Assembly (NCBI GenBank): GCA_009775265.1 | Contig: VSPG01000003.1 | Coordinates: 67,533 to 131,532, forward strand | Direction: 5' to 3' | From: Muribaculaceae bacterium | GTDB lineage: Bacteria; Bacteroidota; Bacteroidia; Bacteroidales; Muribaculaceae | DNA: 64,000 nucleotides | Shown: one piece after another, positions 8,358 through 17,456 of the stretch | How positions within the stretch are numbered: the stretch's first letter is position 1 | How the letters are laid out: each line of letters opens with the position of its first letter | Made by a program: the position numbers and the translations under genes | The notes under the pieces: generated by a model | What the model was told of the DNA's origin: nothing | The model's database searches: none | Seen by the model: the letters and a program-made list of their open reading frames with translations, nothing else

Positions 8358-9113
8358 ATGGAAGAAACACACCGCATACCCAACATACAGCTCGACATGG
8401 CGAGGCTCCCGCGCCATATCGCCATAATCATGGACGGCAACGGACGCTGGGCGCAGGCCCGCGGCCTGGAACGCGCCGCAGGCCACGTGGAAGGCGTGGC
8501 CACCGTGCGGCGAATCACCGAAGAAGCGTCGCGCCTCGGCATAGGCTATCTCACCCTATACGCTTTCAGCACCGAGAACTGGAACCGCCCGCAGGCAGAA
8601 GTGGACGCGCTGATGCACCTCATCGCCACAGCCATCGAGCGCGAGACACCCGACCTGATAAAGAACAATGTGAGCCTGCGCGTGATAGGCGACGCCTCCC
8701 GCATGCCCGCCGACACCTTGGCGCGCCTCGAACGCTGCGTGCGCGACACATCCGCCGGCACCGGACTCACGCTGGTGCTCGCCATCAGCTATTCCTCACG
8801 CTGGGAAATCACCGACGCCGCACGACGCATAGCCGCCGAAGCGGCCGCCGGACGCATCGACCCCGCCGGCATCACAGACGAAACCATAGCCCGAAACCTC
8901 GCCACGGCATTCATGCCGGACCCCGACCTGCTCATACGCACCGGAGGCGACATGCGCGTCAGCAACTTCCTGCTGTGGCAGATAGCATACTCCGAACTCT
9001 ACGTCACCGACATATACTGGCCCGATTTCGACGGCCACGACCTGCGCGTTGCCATCGCCGACTACCAGCGGCGCCAGCGGCGCTTCGGCCTCACCGGCGA
9101 ACAAGTAAAATAA
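8358..9113 (+). CDS. uppS: UppS: undecaprenyl diphosphate synthase
   Basis: 251 residues. The cis-prenyltransferase signature HIAIIMDGNGRWAQ includes the catalytic Asp (D26). AFSTENWNRP and the C-terminal RTGGDMRVSNFLLWQ and SELYVTDIYWPDF motifs are all present. The enzyme condenses isopentenyl diphosphate onto farnesyl diphosphate to make the lipid carrier for peptidoglycan and surface glycans. It is cytoplasmic or peripheral to the membrane. It begins 1 nt after the DUF6089 gene and 22 nt before bamA. Confidence 0.95.
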   Translation: MEETHRIPNIQLDMARLPRHIAIIMDGNGRWAQARGLERAAGHVEGVATVRRITEEASRLGIGYLTLYAFSTENWNRPQAEVDALMHLIATAIERETPDLIKNNVSLRVIGDASRMPADTLARLERCVRDTSAGTGLTLVLAISYSSRWEITDAARRIAAEAAAGRIDPAGITDETIARNLATAFMPDPDLLIRTGGDMRVSNFLLWQIAYSELYVTDIYWPDFDGHDLRVAIADYQRRQRRFGLTGEQVK

Positions 9114-9135
9114 GCCTACATACTCATCACCCCAT

Positions 9136-11778
9136 ATGCGTTATAAATCGATTTTTCTTGCAATCATCTTCGGCGCGGCCGCATCAATAGCCGCAGCCGC
9201 ACAGCAGGTTGCCGACACGATATTCAACCCGCCCATCGTCTACGGCGCGCTCCCGCGTGTCTATGAAATAGCAGGCATCACCGTCAGCGGAGCACCGAAC
9301 TACGACGACTCCACCGTGCTCGGCTACGCCGGACTCAAGACGGGCGACCGCATGGCCATCCCCGGCGACGACCTCACCGACGCCGTGAAGCGCCTCATGC
9401 GCCACGGCCTGTTCTCGCAAGTGCAGGTAAAGGTGCTGAAGACGGCCGGCGACAAAGCATGGATAGAACTCGCCCTGCGCACCCAGCCGCGCATCTCCAA
9501 AGTCAACTACCTCGGCATGAAAAAATCCGACCGCGACGACATACAGGAGAAGCTGCAGCTCATGAAAGGCAACCAGATAACGCAGAACATCGTCAACCGC
9601 GCCGAGGCCATAATCCGCCAGCACTACAAACAGAAAGGCTACGGCAACGCCGACGTGAAAATCACGCTCCACGAAGACCTCTCCGCCCCCAACGAGATGA
9701 TAGTGGACATCGCCGTCAACCGCCACGACAAAGTGAAGGTGCACAAAATCTACCTCGACGGCAACGAGGTGCTATCCGACTCCAAACTCAAGCGCACCAT
9801 CAAGAAAACCAACGAAAAGAACAACATCCTCAAACTGTTCAGCCAAAAGAAGTTCGTTGAAAGCGACTACGAGGACGACCTCAACCGCATACTCGAGAAG
9901 TACAACGAACTCGGCTACCGCGACGCGCGCATCGTGGCCGACAGCGTGGTGCCGTACGACGAAAAGACCGTCGACGTGCACATAAAACTCGACGAAGGAC
10001 ACCGCTATTACATCAAGGACATCAGCTGGGTGGGCAACACGGTATACCCGCCGGACATGCTCGCCGCCTACCTCGACATGAAGCCCGGCGACGTATACAA
10101 CCAGAAGCACATGAACAAGCGCCTCACCGAGGACGACGACGCCGTGAGCAACCTCTACATGGACAACGGCTATCTGTTCTTCGACCTCGTACCCATCGAA
10201 CGCGAAGTCAAAGGCGACAGCATATCGCTTGAAATGCGCGTCACCGAGGGTCCGCAGGCACGCATCAACAACGTCATCATCAACGGCAACGACCGCCTGT
10301 ACGAAAAAGTGATACGCCGCGAACTGCGCGTGAAACCCGGCCAATTGTTCAGCAAGGCCGACCTCATGCGCTCCGCACGAGAAATAGCCCAGACAGGCCA
10401 CTTCAACCCCGAGAACATGGACATCCGCCCCGAGCCAAACCAGGAAAACGGCACAGTCGACATCCTGTTCGACCTCGAAAGCAAGGCCAACGACCAGATT
10501 GAATTCTCGCTCGGATGGGGACAGACCGGCATCATAGGAAAACTGTCGCTCAAATTCACCAACTTCAGCATCAAGAACCTGTTCTACCCCAGCACCTACC
10601 GCGGCATCATCCCGCAGGGTGAAGGACAGACATTCACCATCAGCGCGCAGACCAACGCACGCTACTACCAAGCCTACAGCGTCAGCTTCCTCGACCCGTG
10701 GTTCGGCGGCAAACGCCCCAACTCGCTCAGCGTGTCGGCCTACTACAGCCGTCAGACAGGCGTGAACTCGTCGTACTACAACAGCACATGGGCCAACTCC
10801 GCCTACAACTACGGATACTACGGAGGCTACGGCTATGGCGGTTACGGCTACGGCAACAACTACTACAACGACTATTACCAAAACAGCTACCAGAACAGCT
10901 ACGACCCCAACAAGGTGCTGCAGATGGTAGGCGTAAACGTAGGCTTCGGCAAGCGCCTCAAATGGCCCGACGACTACTTCACGTTCACAGCCGAGCTCGG
11001 CTACAACTGGTACTACCTCAAAAACTGGGATTACCTCTACTACATGAACAACGGCACGTCCAACGCCCTCGTTCTCGGCCTGACACTCGCCCGAAACTCC
11101 ATCGACAACCCCCTCTACACACGCGAAGGCTCCACTTTCTCGCTGAACTTCCAGATTACTCCCCCCGCATCGCTTTTCGGCAAACGCGACTGGAAAAAAC
11201 TCTCCGAAGAAAACACCGTGGAAAGCAAGAAACAGCTCTACCGCTGGATCGAATACTGGAAACTCCGTTTCAAGAGCCGCACATACACCCCGCTGTGCAA
11301 CGCCAACGGCACATACACCCCCGTGCTGATGACACGCGCCGACTTCGGTCTGCTCGGCAGCTACAACAAATACCTCAAATCGCCCTTCGAGACATTCTAC
11401 GTGGGCGGCGACGGCATGAGCGGCTCCTACACCTACGCCACCGAGACTATAGCCCTCCGCGGCTACGACAACGGCCAGCTCACCCCGTGGGGACGCGAAG
11501 GCTACGCCTACAGCCGCCTCGGCCTCGAGGTCCACTTCCCCCTTATGCTCCAGCCCTCCACCACCATCTACGCCCTCGCCTTCGCCGAAGGCGGCAATGC
11601 CTGGACCTCGGTGAAGAAGTTCAACCCCTTCGACATGAAGCGCTCCGCAGGCGTCGGCGCACGCATCTACCTGCCCATGGTAGGTATGATGGGTATCGAC
11701 TGGGCCTACGGCTTCGACCGCATTAACGGAGAGAAAGGCGGCAGCCACTTCCACTTCATCCTCGGACAGGAATTCTAA
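9136..11778 (+). CDS. bamA: BamA: outer-membrane protein assembly factor
   Basis: 880 residues. A signal peptide (about 1-22) is followed by tandem POTRA domains to about residue 430 (for example VKVHKIYLDGNEVLSDSKL and ARINNVIINGNDRLYEKVI). A C-terminal 16-strand barrel ends in the outer-membrane signature HFHFILGQEF with a terminal Phe. BamA folds and inserts beta-barrel proteins. An odd segment at about residues 553-595 is dominated by Tyr, Gly and Asn (GYYGGYGYGGYGYGNNYYND). It lies in a predicted surface loop of the barrel. Two Skp-type chaperones follow, the expected partners in the periplasm. Confidence 0.95.
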   Translation: MRYKSIFLAIIFGAAASIAAAAQQVADTIFNPPIVYGALPRVYEIAGITVSGAPNYDDSTVLGYAGLKTGDRMAIPGDDLTDAVKRLMRHGLFSQVQVKVLKTAGDKAWIELALRTQPRISKVNYLGMKKSDRDDIQEKLQLMKGNQITQNIVNRAEAIIRQHYKQKGYGNADVKITLHEDLSAPNEMIVDIAVNRHDKVKVHKIYLDGNEVLSDSKLKRTIKKTNEKNNILKLFSQKKFVESDYEDDLNRILEKYNELGYRDARIVADSVVPYDEKTVDVHIKLDEGHRYYIKDISWVGNTVYPPDMLAAYLDMKPGDVYNQKHMNKRLTEDDDAVSNLYMDNGYLFFDLVPIEREVKGDSISLEMRVTEGPQARINNVIINGNDRLYEKVIRRELRVKPGQLFSKADLMRSAREIAQTGHFNPENMDIRPEPNQENGTVDILFDLESKANDQIEFSLGWGQTGIIGKLSLKFTNFSIKNLFYPSTYRGIIPQGEGQTFTISAQTNARYYQAYSVSFLDPWFGGKRPNSLSVSAYYSRQTGVNSSYYNSTWANSAYNYGYYGGYGYGGYGYGNNYYNDYYQNSYQNSYDPNKVLQMVGVNVGFGKRLKWPDDYFTFTAELGYNWYYLKNWDYLYYMNNGTSNALVLGLTLARNSIDNPLYTREGSTFSLNFQITPPASLFGKRDWKKLSEENTVESKKQLYRWIEYWKLRFKSRTYTPLCNANGTYTPVLMTRADFGLLGSYNKYLKSPFETFYVGGDGMSGSYTYATETIALRGYDNGQLTPWGREGYAYSRLGLEVHFPLMLQPSTTIYALAFAEGGNAWTSVKKFNPFDMKRSAGVGARIYLPMVGMMGIDWAYGFDRINGEKGGSHFHFILGQEF

Positions 11779-11829
11779 ACTTTTTCGCCGCAAAAGCGTC
11801 TAATAGTTGTAAACACAACTCATAACGTC

Positions 11830-12345
11830 ATGAAAAAACTTATCCTCATCCTCGCGATAGCGCTGACAGGCGCACTGGCAGCCAACGCACAGAAATTCGC
11901 CATGGTCGACATGGATTATATCCTCCGCAACGTGCCCCAGTACGAAATGGCCAACGAACAGCTCAACCAGCTCTCCCAGCGCTGGCAGCGCGAAGTGGAG
12001 CAGGCCGGAAAAGAAGCCGAGAACATGTATCAGAGCTACCTCGCCGACAAAGTGTTTCTCACAGCCGAACAGGTGAAGAAGCGCGAAGAGGAGATCGTGG
12101 CCAAAGAAAAAGCCGCCACTGAACTCCGCTTCAAATACTTCGGTCCGGAAGGCGAGCTGTATCAGAAACGCCAGACTCTGCTCAAACCCATCCAGGACGA
12201 CGTGTACAACGCCGTCAAGAAAGTGAGCGAGGAGCGAGGCTACCAGGCAGTTTTCGACCGCGCATCGTCGTCGGACATCGTATTCGCATCGCCGCGCATC
12301 GACATCAGCAACGAGGTGCTCGCCCGCTTGGGATATTCCAAATAA
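11830..12345 (+). CDS. OmpH/Skp-family periplasmic chaperone, first copy
   Basis: 171 residues with a signal peptide ending near ANAQKFA. It continues with the family start FAMVDMDYILRNVPQYEMA, then a long charged helical region (about 45-120) that would form the coiled-coil tentacles of a trimeric Skp, and a final beta segment (VFASPRIDISNEVLARLGY). It would hold unfolded outer-membrane proteins before delivery to BamA, encoded 51 nt upstream. The pairing with a second copy downstream is usual in Bacteroidales. Confidence 0.9.
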   Translation: MKKLILILAIALTGALAANAQKFAMVDMDYILRNVPQYEMANEQLNQLSQRWQREVEQAGKEAENMYQSYLADKVFLTAEQVKKREEEIVAKEKAATELRFKYFGPEGELYQKRQTLLKPIQDDVYNAVKKVSEERGYQAVFDRASSSDIVFASPRIDISNEVLARLGYSK

Positions 12346-12350
12346 ATTAT

Positions 12351-12358
12351 TACCTTTG
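12351..12358 (+). promoter_or_regulatory. -7 box (TACCTTTG) for the second skp gene
   Basis: TAnnTTTG match with TTG at 12328-12330, 20 bp upstream. It lies in the gap between the two skp genes, so the second copy can be expressed independently. Confidence 0.6.
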
Positions 12359-12387
12359 CCGACAGTAACAAAACCAACTAATAAAAC

Positions 12388-12894
12388 ATGATTAAACGAC
12401 TCATTCTTGCAGCTCTTGTTGCCCTGCCTTTCTCCGCCCTCGCACAGAAATTCGGCGTGGTGGACGTTGAAACCGTATTCCAGGCCATGCCCGAAAGCGC
12501 AGCCGCACAGACCCAGATGACCGACGCGTCCAAAAAATACGAGGACGAATTCCAGAAACTTCGCGAAGAAGTGGACAAACTCTTCGCCGAATACCAGACC
12601 CTCGAAAAAGACCCCTCCACACCCCAGGCCATCAAAGAACGCCGCCTCAGCGAACTTCAGGAACGCGACCAGAAAGTGCAGCAGTTCCGCAACACTGCCA
12701 CTCAGGACCTCGCACGCCTCCAGGAACAGCTCATGCTCCCCATCCAGCAGAAGTTGGGCGAAGCCGTCAAGGCAGTTGGCCAGGAAGGCAATTTTACATT
12801 CATTTTCCCTAACGAACAGGGCTTCCTGCTCTACACCGGCACTGATGTGACCGACGTCACCGCACTCGTAAAAACCAAACTCGGCATCAAATAA
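12388..12894 (+). CDS. OmpH/Skp-family periplasmic chaperone, second copy
   Basis: 168 residues. The signal peptide ends at about residue 20 (SALAQKFG), followed by FGVVDVETVFQAMPESAAA and a highly charged helical stretch (about 45-125). The C-terminal strand is GNFTFIFPNEQGFLLYTG. Layout is the same as the upstream copy, with low overall identity by eye, so the two are paralogues rather than a recent duplication. Predicted to be periplasmic and to act with BamA. Confidence 0.9.
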   Translation: MIKRLILAALVALPFSALAQKFGVVDVETVFQAMPESAAAQTQMTDASKKYEDEFQKLREEVDKLFAEYQTLEKDPSTPQAIKERRLSELQERDQKVQQFRNTATQDLARLQEQLMLPIQQKLGEAVKAVGQEGNFTFIFPNEQGFLLYTGTDVTDVTALVKTKLGIK

Positions 12895-12910
12895 ATCTGC
12901 CTGAAACACC

Positions 12911-12955
12911 ATACAGAAACGGCGCGCCCCACTCCAAGGCGCGCCGTTTCCGTAT
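12911..12955 (+). terminator. Hairpin after the second skp gene
   Basis: A 13-bp perfect GC-rich stem (12916-12928 with 12938-12950) extends by four more pairs after one mismatch. No long T-tract follows. It ends the outer-membrane operon. Confidence 0.65.
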
Positions 12956-12988
12956 ACCATTCACAGACCCGTCGCATAGCAAATGCAA

Positions 12989-13018
12989 ACCCCTCCTCCG
13001 GCTTGCCGGAGGAGGGGT
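12989..13018. terminator. Second hairpin between convergent genes
   Basis: A 13-bp perfect stem (12989-13001 with 13006-13018) and a 4-nt loop, followed on the plus strand by a T-rich tail (13021-13032). It separates the plus-strand skp operon from the minus-strand phage-like cluster. Confidence 0.6.
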
Positions 13019-13040
13019 GCTTCTCATTTTTCAGACTGAT

Positions 13041-13241
13041 TCAATAGAGGGCGAAACGGCGCAGGAAAGCCACGTCGTCGTCCTCGGCGGCAGAGCGGCG
13101 GCGGCGTTCGCGCGCCATCTCATCGGCCATAAAACGGCGGCGGTAATAGCGCCACTCCTCCACCAGGGCGGCATTCAGACGTGAGAGCATGGCCGACGCG
13201 TCGAGTTTGCCTTTCAGATAGGCTGCATATTCCTTTACCAT
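13041..13241 (-). CDS. Small basic/acidic protein, last gene of the phage-like cluster
   Basis: 66 residues, highly charged and predicted helical: an N-terminal KEYAAYLKGKLDASAMLSRL helix, then EEWRYYRRRF and an Arg-rich segment, ending in DDDVAFLRRFALY. No family recognised. It is the 3'-most gene of the minus-strand cluster, 68 nt beyond the previous gene. It could be a small structural or regulatory protein of the phage-like unit. It is supported as real mainly by position and composition. Confidence 0.5.
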   Translation of the reverse strand: MVKEYAAYLKGKLDASAMLSRLNAALVEEWRYYRRRFMADEMARERRRRSAAEDDDVAFLRRFALY

Positions 13242-13309
13242 AATTGTAGATTTTAGAGGGTTCGTTAGTTAAGTGTAAACGCTCTGCCGCCACACCTTGT
13301 TCATCCTCC

Positions 13310-13744
13310 CTACACGGAATGAGGAGTGATGCGCACACCGCCCGGACACGCGCAGGCCATGATATAGCCGTGCAGCAGGCGGAGCGCTCTCTCAGACTGT
13401 GCGCCATAGGCCGAGGACAACTCCGGCGATGCCTGCGCATGGAACAGACTCAACACCGACGCCGCCACCACATCCTCCACCATCGTGCCCGCACGCACTG
13501 CATCGAGGGCCATGCCGGCAGCAAACTCCAGACGGCACGAATCGCCGGACACATCCGCGCTTTCAAGATACGGAGCCAGCCTCATGGCCACTGCCCGGAA
13601 AGCCGGACGCATGGCGGCCTGCAGAGCCGGGGCATGGTCGGGTGTGAGCAGCACAGGCTCCGCATCCCCGCTTCCTATGGCTGCAAGAGCCGATGCCGCA
13701 AGCACGGAATCAATGACGCTACCGGAACATATAGTCACCACCAT
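13310..13744 (-). CDS. Hypothetical protein of the phage-like cluster
   Basis: 144 residues from the ATG at 13744. An alternative GTG at 13753 overlaps the preceding stop as GTGA and would add three residues. I prefer the ATG because an AGTGAGG-like ribosome site lies just upstream. The protein is Ala-rich and helical (VIDSVLAASALAAIGSGDAE, EDVVAASVLSLFHAQ). It has two cysteines in YIMACACPGG. No family recognised. It is tightly coupled to the upstream gene. Confidence 0.55.
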   Translation of the reverse strand: MVVTICSGSVIDSVLAASALAAIGSGDAEPVLLTPDHAPALQAAMRPAFRAVAMRLAPYLESADVSGDSCRLEFAAGMALDAVRAGTMVEDVVAASVLSLFHAQASPELSSAYGAQSERALRLLHGYIMACACPGGVRITPHSV

Positions 13745-13749
13745 GGCCC

Positions 13750-14181
13750 TCACTTGCTTTGACGCGCCCCCTGCGGACGTCGCGGACGATGGATTCTGCG
13801 GCTTTCAAAAGCCGGCGACGCAATGCGCATGCCTTCCCGGGTGCTGATGTAGAAACACGACGGACGGCGGAAATTAAGCACATGGCCGAGCGCACGGGCC
13901 ATCGAACCGCCGCGTCGCAACTGCTCGGACTGCACGAGCGCGGCTATTTCCATCCACATGCATCCGCGCGGGGTGGACGGGTCGGGAAGCTCTCCGCAAT
14001 GCAGGATGCGCAAAAGCTTGTTATAGGCATATTCCGACGACACGTAGAAACTCGGAGCCGGAGTGGCGATGGCCTTCACCACCACTTCGCGCAACGTCGG
14101 GCGACGCCCCATGCGCTCCATCTCGCCGTACACCTCCAGGCAGCGGCGGCGGAAATCGTTGTTTCGGCAATTTTTATTCAT
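13750..14181 (-). CDS. Hypothetical protein of the phage-like cluster
   Basis: 143 residues, basic, with a Bacteroidales phage-type segment AIATPAPSFYVSSEYAYNKL after an N-terminal NNDFRRRCLEVYGEMERMGR helix, and a very basic C-terminus (RRIHRPRRPQGARQSK). I recall similar APxFYVS-type small proteins beside phage genes in Bacteroidales, but cannot name a family. It has its own -7 box, so it heads a three-gene sub-operon downstream of the portal gene. Confidence 0.6.
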   Translation of the reverse strand: MNKNCRNNDFRRRCLEVYGEMERMGRRPTLREVVVKAIATPAPSFYVSSEYAYNKLLRILHCGELPDPSTPRGCMWMEIAALVQSEQLRRGGSMARALGHVLNFRRPSCFYISTREGMRIASPAFESRRIHRPRRPQGARQSK

Positions 14182-14235
14182 GACAGGTCAAGATTAAAGA
14201 AACATTTATAGATTGTGAGGAATTAGTTGTCGCTG

Positions 14236-14243
14236 CAAAGATA
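14236..14243 (-). promoter_or_regulatory. -7 box (TATCTTTG on minus) for the 3' sub-operon of the phage-like cluster
   Basis: TAnnTTTG on the minus strand, 54 nt before the start at 14181, in a short AT-rich gap after the portal gene. Confidence 0.55.
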
Positions 14244-14291
14244 AATCAAAATTGATAAACAAACAATAATAATTGCAATTAAAATTGCATA

Positions 14292-15590
14292 TCAGCAATT
14301 CTTCATTTTCTCGTCGCGCTGGCGCGTAAAAGAATCGAATGTGAGCAGAAGGTCGTAAAGGGCAATTGTAGCATTCCGCACCTGCGCCTCATACAGGTTT
14401 GCACCCCGTGCGCCTCCGTCGTTACGCCCCAGCAGAGTATCGCCAACGCCCGATATGTCCTCAAACAGTTTCATCTGCAGCGCCAGCAGCTGGTAAGCCC
14501 CGTTAGCCCCGCCGTTGGTCACCACCTGGCGCGGGAACTCGCCGCGTCCCGTGACGGGTATCACGCCGTCCGAAGCCGCCCACGCTTCCGACACCTGCTT
14601 CCAGTCCATATTGTCCGGCAACTGCTCCACGGGAAACAGCAGCACCCCTTTGGCCGAACAGCTCATGATGTGGTCGATCATCGTGATAAGGCGGTTAATA
14701 CACCGCTGCTGGTCGAGCAAATCGTCGACAAAAGAGTGCACCTCGCCGTCTGTGAGCGGATAATGTTTCACGGCAAATGGATGCCCGCCGTGTGCGAAAG
14801 GCGAGGCATACGACGACAGCAGCGTGCCGTCGGGCGCAAGCCACCGGCATTGCCACACAAATTCCGTCGCCGCGCCGCGTGCCGAAGCCCGCCTGCGTCC
14901 CGCCGGGCGCACTACGGCGTCAAGAGTCCACATCTCCACCACTCGCCATTTGCCCGCCGGAGCCGTGAAAAAATCAAGCGAGGCCGACGTCGGCGGCAAA
15001 GCCGCTTCGGCAGCCGAATAGCTGCGGCGTATACGTTGCGCTTTCGCTGCATCCGCTCCGGCGAACCGCGCGAGCAATTCGGCCGGACTCATGTCGTGCA
15101 GCATGCCTGCGAGTTCGATGTCGAATCCCCTCGGGTCGCGGTAGGCATTCACGAAAAAGCGGTCGGGACACACATTGTCCACCCACACGCCCGTGCCCTG
15201 CATGCGGCGTTCCGACACCACGCGCTGCACAGCACAGCCGGAAATCAGAAATTCCTCAAGCATGCGGCTGTCGAGTTCGGCAAGCTGGTTGCGCACCACC
15301 GCCGAGCCCGGAGGCGCAACATAGGCCTTCTTCTCGTCGGCCATGGCACGGAAGCGCCCCACCACAGTCTTCACGAGCTGGCGGATGAGATTGTTCGTCA
15401 TAGGGCGGCGGCCTGACTTCACGGCCAGTTCCGCCTCCGATACGTGCCCGCTTCCAGGCATAGGGTCGGCCCACTGGTCGCCATAGGTGAAACGCTTGCA
15501 GCGCGCACGCGCCCGGCGCAGCGGCGCACCCGCCATCCACGCATCGCGTGCGGCGGCAAGCATGGCTATATTCAATTCGTTGTCGTTCAT
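14292..15590 (-). CDS. Phage portal-like protein
   Basis: 432 residues. Portal-type features are the early FTYGDQWADP motif (about 34-43), the RRPMTNNLIRQLVKTVVGRF segment (about 61-80), and an acidic helical middle (HSFVDDLLDQQRCINRLITM). The C-terminal part has LLGRNDGGARGANLYEAQV and FTRQRDEKM. In phages the portal is the dodecameric ring at one capsid vertex through which DNA passes. The start ATGA overlaps the stop of the upstream gene. No terminase, protease or tail gene accompanies it. The length is somewhat short for a portal. Confidence 0.7.
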   Translation of the reverse strand: MNDNELNIAMLAAARDAWMAGAPLRRARARCKRFTYGDQWADPMPGSGHVSEAELAVKSGRRPMTNNLIRQLVKTVVGRFRAMADEKKAYVAPPGSAVVRNQLAELDSRMLEEFLISGCAVQRVVSERRMQGTGVWVDNVCPDRFFVNAYRDPRGFDIELAGMLHDMSPAELLARFAGADAAKAQRIRRSYSAAEAALPPTSASLDFFTAPAGKWRVVEMWTLDAVVRPAGRRRASARGAATEFVWQCRWLAPDGTLLSSYASPFAHGGHPFAVKHYPLTDGEVHSFVDDLLDQQRCINRLITMIDHIMSCSAKGVLLFPVEQLPDNMDWKQVSEAWAASDGVIPVTGRGEFPRQVVTNGGANGAYQLLALQMKLFEDISGVGDTLLGRNDGGARGANLYEAQVRNATIALYDLLLTFDSFTRQRDEKMKNC

Positions 15591-16135
15591 AAATGCGAAA
15601 ATATGTCAGGTATCTCACTTAAGATGGATTCGTCGAGCGTATAGCTGTCCGGCCCCTCGTCTACCACCGCAATGGCCACATCCACAATGTCGCCTGCTTC
15701 GAAAGGAGCCACATGCAGCCGACGGCCGGCCACACAGCACACGGGATGCACGGCTCCGGGCGCGCAATACGGATTGCGGGCAAGCAACCCGCGGAGCCGC
15801 TCCTCCGGCGGCAGGCACGGGCGGGCAGGGTTGAGCCATCCCGTAAGGCGCAGTTCGAGCAGACGCCGAGCACGCTCAGGCAGCACGGCCGTGGCGGCCG
15901 CATGTTCGCGGCATGGCGACAGCACGATTTCATCGCGTACGTCGGCTGTGGGCAGCAGCGCAGGATCGGCCGTGTCGAGCAGGCGCAGATACCATGTCCT
16001 CATGCGGGGCTCTATCATGGCGTTGGCGTCAATGCCCTCCACGCGCTCCACCGTGCAGTCGGCCCGCATGGGCTCAAGCCCGGCGGCAGCCCGCCAGAGC
16101 CTGAGCATTTCGGAATGCGTCAGTGTTACCAACAT
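15587..16135 (-). CDS. Hypothetical protein between capsid-like and portal-like genes
   Basis: 182 residues, MLVTLTHSEMLRLWRAAAGL at the start, then mixed helix and strand with Arg/Pro-rich turns, ending in DESILSEIPDIFSHL. No family recognised. Sitting between capsid and portal and coupled to the portal by a 4-nt overlap, it could be a head-completion or connector protein. That is positional inference only. Confidence 0.6.
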   Translation of the reverse strand: MLVTLTHSEMLRLWRAAAGLEPMRADCTVERVEGIDANAMIEPRMRTWYLRLLDTADPALLPTADVRDEIVLSPCREHAAATAVLPERARRLLELRLTGWLNPARPCLPPEERLRGLLARNPYCAPGAVHPVCCVAGRRLHVAPFEAGDIVDVAIAVVDEGPDSYTLDESILSEIPDIFSHL

Positions 16136-16161
16136 CCTTTGGTCAGTTTCACTTTACGTAT

Positions 16162-17436
16162 TCAAAGTTCGGGCACCGAAGGCCTTACCACCGAACCGCC
16201 GAGCACACGCATGTGTGTCTGCGGATAGCGCAGCACAAGGCACGAAGCTTCGGTTATGACTACGGCGTCGGTGTTGCGTACTCCGCTCGAACGCAGGTCG
16301 AGCGTCTCGACATTGAACGGTGTGTGGCAGTATTTGGCCACATAATCGGGGTCAAGGACAAATCCGTCGGCCGAATGGCCGCACTGGTCGAAAATCTCGC
16401 TGTGCACAATGTAAAGCGACCCGAAGTTGGATTTTATTTCCTTAAGCTCTATGCCCCATTTCACCTCCGTCTCGCCAGCCGACACAGTCTTGTTGTAGTC
16501 GATTTTCGACAGGGCCTCCACCAGCTGCGTGCCGGCTATGAGGATTTTGCGCCGCGAGCCGTTGTTGCCCGTGAAAGCCTCGCGGCAGAGCGATATTACG
16601 GTGTCGCTGTCTATCCCTCCGGCAGGCAGGGAGAAGCTATGGTCGGTCTGTTCCCATATGCCGCCCGTAAGGAACACCTCCTGGCGCTTGGCCGGGTCGT
16701 CGAACCTTGCCTTAGAGCCGAAAAGGAAGTTTTTCTCCATTCCCAGACGCATATCGATGATAGCGGCTTCCTCCTGGTCGGAGAAGTTCCAGCCCACTTC
16801 CTTGTCGATGATACGCTGCATCGTGGACTGCTCCACCTGCATCTTGAATATCTGGCAATAGTTGCTGGCCTTTTTTGGCAGCACGGCGAACTGCGGGGTC
16901 TGCACGTCGAGTTCGGCGGCAGCGCGTCCCATGCGCACCACCTCTATGCCCTTGTTCAGACCGCTCACACGGCATCCCGTGCGGTCGGCCGGCAGATTGG
17001 TGATGAGGCAGCCCACGCCTGCGCCGGGAGCGCTGTCGGCGCCGCCCGACGTCACATAGAGCTGCACGGGAGTGCGTGTGCCGTCGGCCGCAGTCACATA
17101 CGCCCCGGGCACGATGACGGTTTCGGAATTGTCAAAGATTTTGTCGTTGTCGGTGTGCAGCGTCACAGCCACCGGGCCGTCGTCATTGCCCACGCTTACA
17201 GACACGTCGGCAGTGATTTTAGCCGACGTCGGTTTTGTGTCCACGCTGTAGTATTCCACCACCATCGACTTCACGCCGCGCGCTCCGGCGCAGCGCGAAA
17301 TCTGGTCGATAGGCGTCGACATGGGACGGATACGCACTATTTTCTCGTCGATGCTGTTTCGCAGCAGGCCGGGGGCCAGTTCGCGTGCAAGTGCGGTGGT
17401 GAGGATTTCAGAAGCGTGTGTGTTGGAGTTGCTCAT
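16162..17436 (-). CDS. Phage major-capsid-like protein
   Basis: 424 residues from ATG 17436; a GTG two codons upstream is possible. The sequence reads like an HK97-fold major capsid protein of the type often found in Bacteroidetes phages (SU10/DUF5309-like). It has an N-terminal arm, a long beta-rich P-domain-like region (about 60-185), a spine-helix-like stretch MQVEQSTMQRIIDKEVGWNF, and the segment DMRLGMEKNFLFGSKARF. Later it has RRKILIAGTQLVEALSKIDY and a C-terminal strand set. The family call is from pattern memory and the fold is not proven. Base composition matches the host genome. A short gene precedes it by 20 nt. Confidence 0.62.
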   Translation of the reverse strand: MSNSNTHASEILTTALARELAPGLLRNSIDEKIVRIRPMSTPIDQISRCAGARGVKSMVVEYYSVDTKPTSAKITADVSVSVGNDDGPVAVTLHTDNDKIFDNSETVIVPGAYVTAADGTRTPVQLYVTSGGADSAPGAGVGCLITNLPADRTGCRVSGLNKGIEVVRMGRAAAELDVQTPQFAVLPKKASNYCQIFKMQVEQSTMQRIIDKEVGWNFSDQEEAAIIDMRLGMEKNFLFGSKARFDDPAKRQEVFLTGGIWEQTDHSFSLPAGGIDSDTVISLCREAFTGNNGSRRKILIAGTQLVEALSKIDYNKTVSAGETEVKWGIELKEIKSNFGSLYIVHSEIFDQCGHSADGFVLDPDYVAKYCHTPFNVETLDLRSSGVRNTDAVVITEASCLVLRYPQTHMRVLGGSVVRPSVPEL

Positions 17437-17456
17437 TTTCACTTAATTTTTAGAAG

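Noticed and set aside
9772..11793. Minus-strand open frame of 673 codons opposite bamA
   Set aside because: Mirror of a certain gene in a G+C-rich frame; composition is Val/Ala/Glu/His-rich with no family motif.
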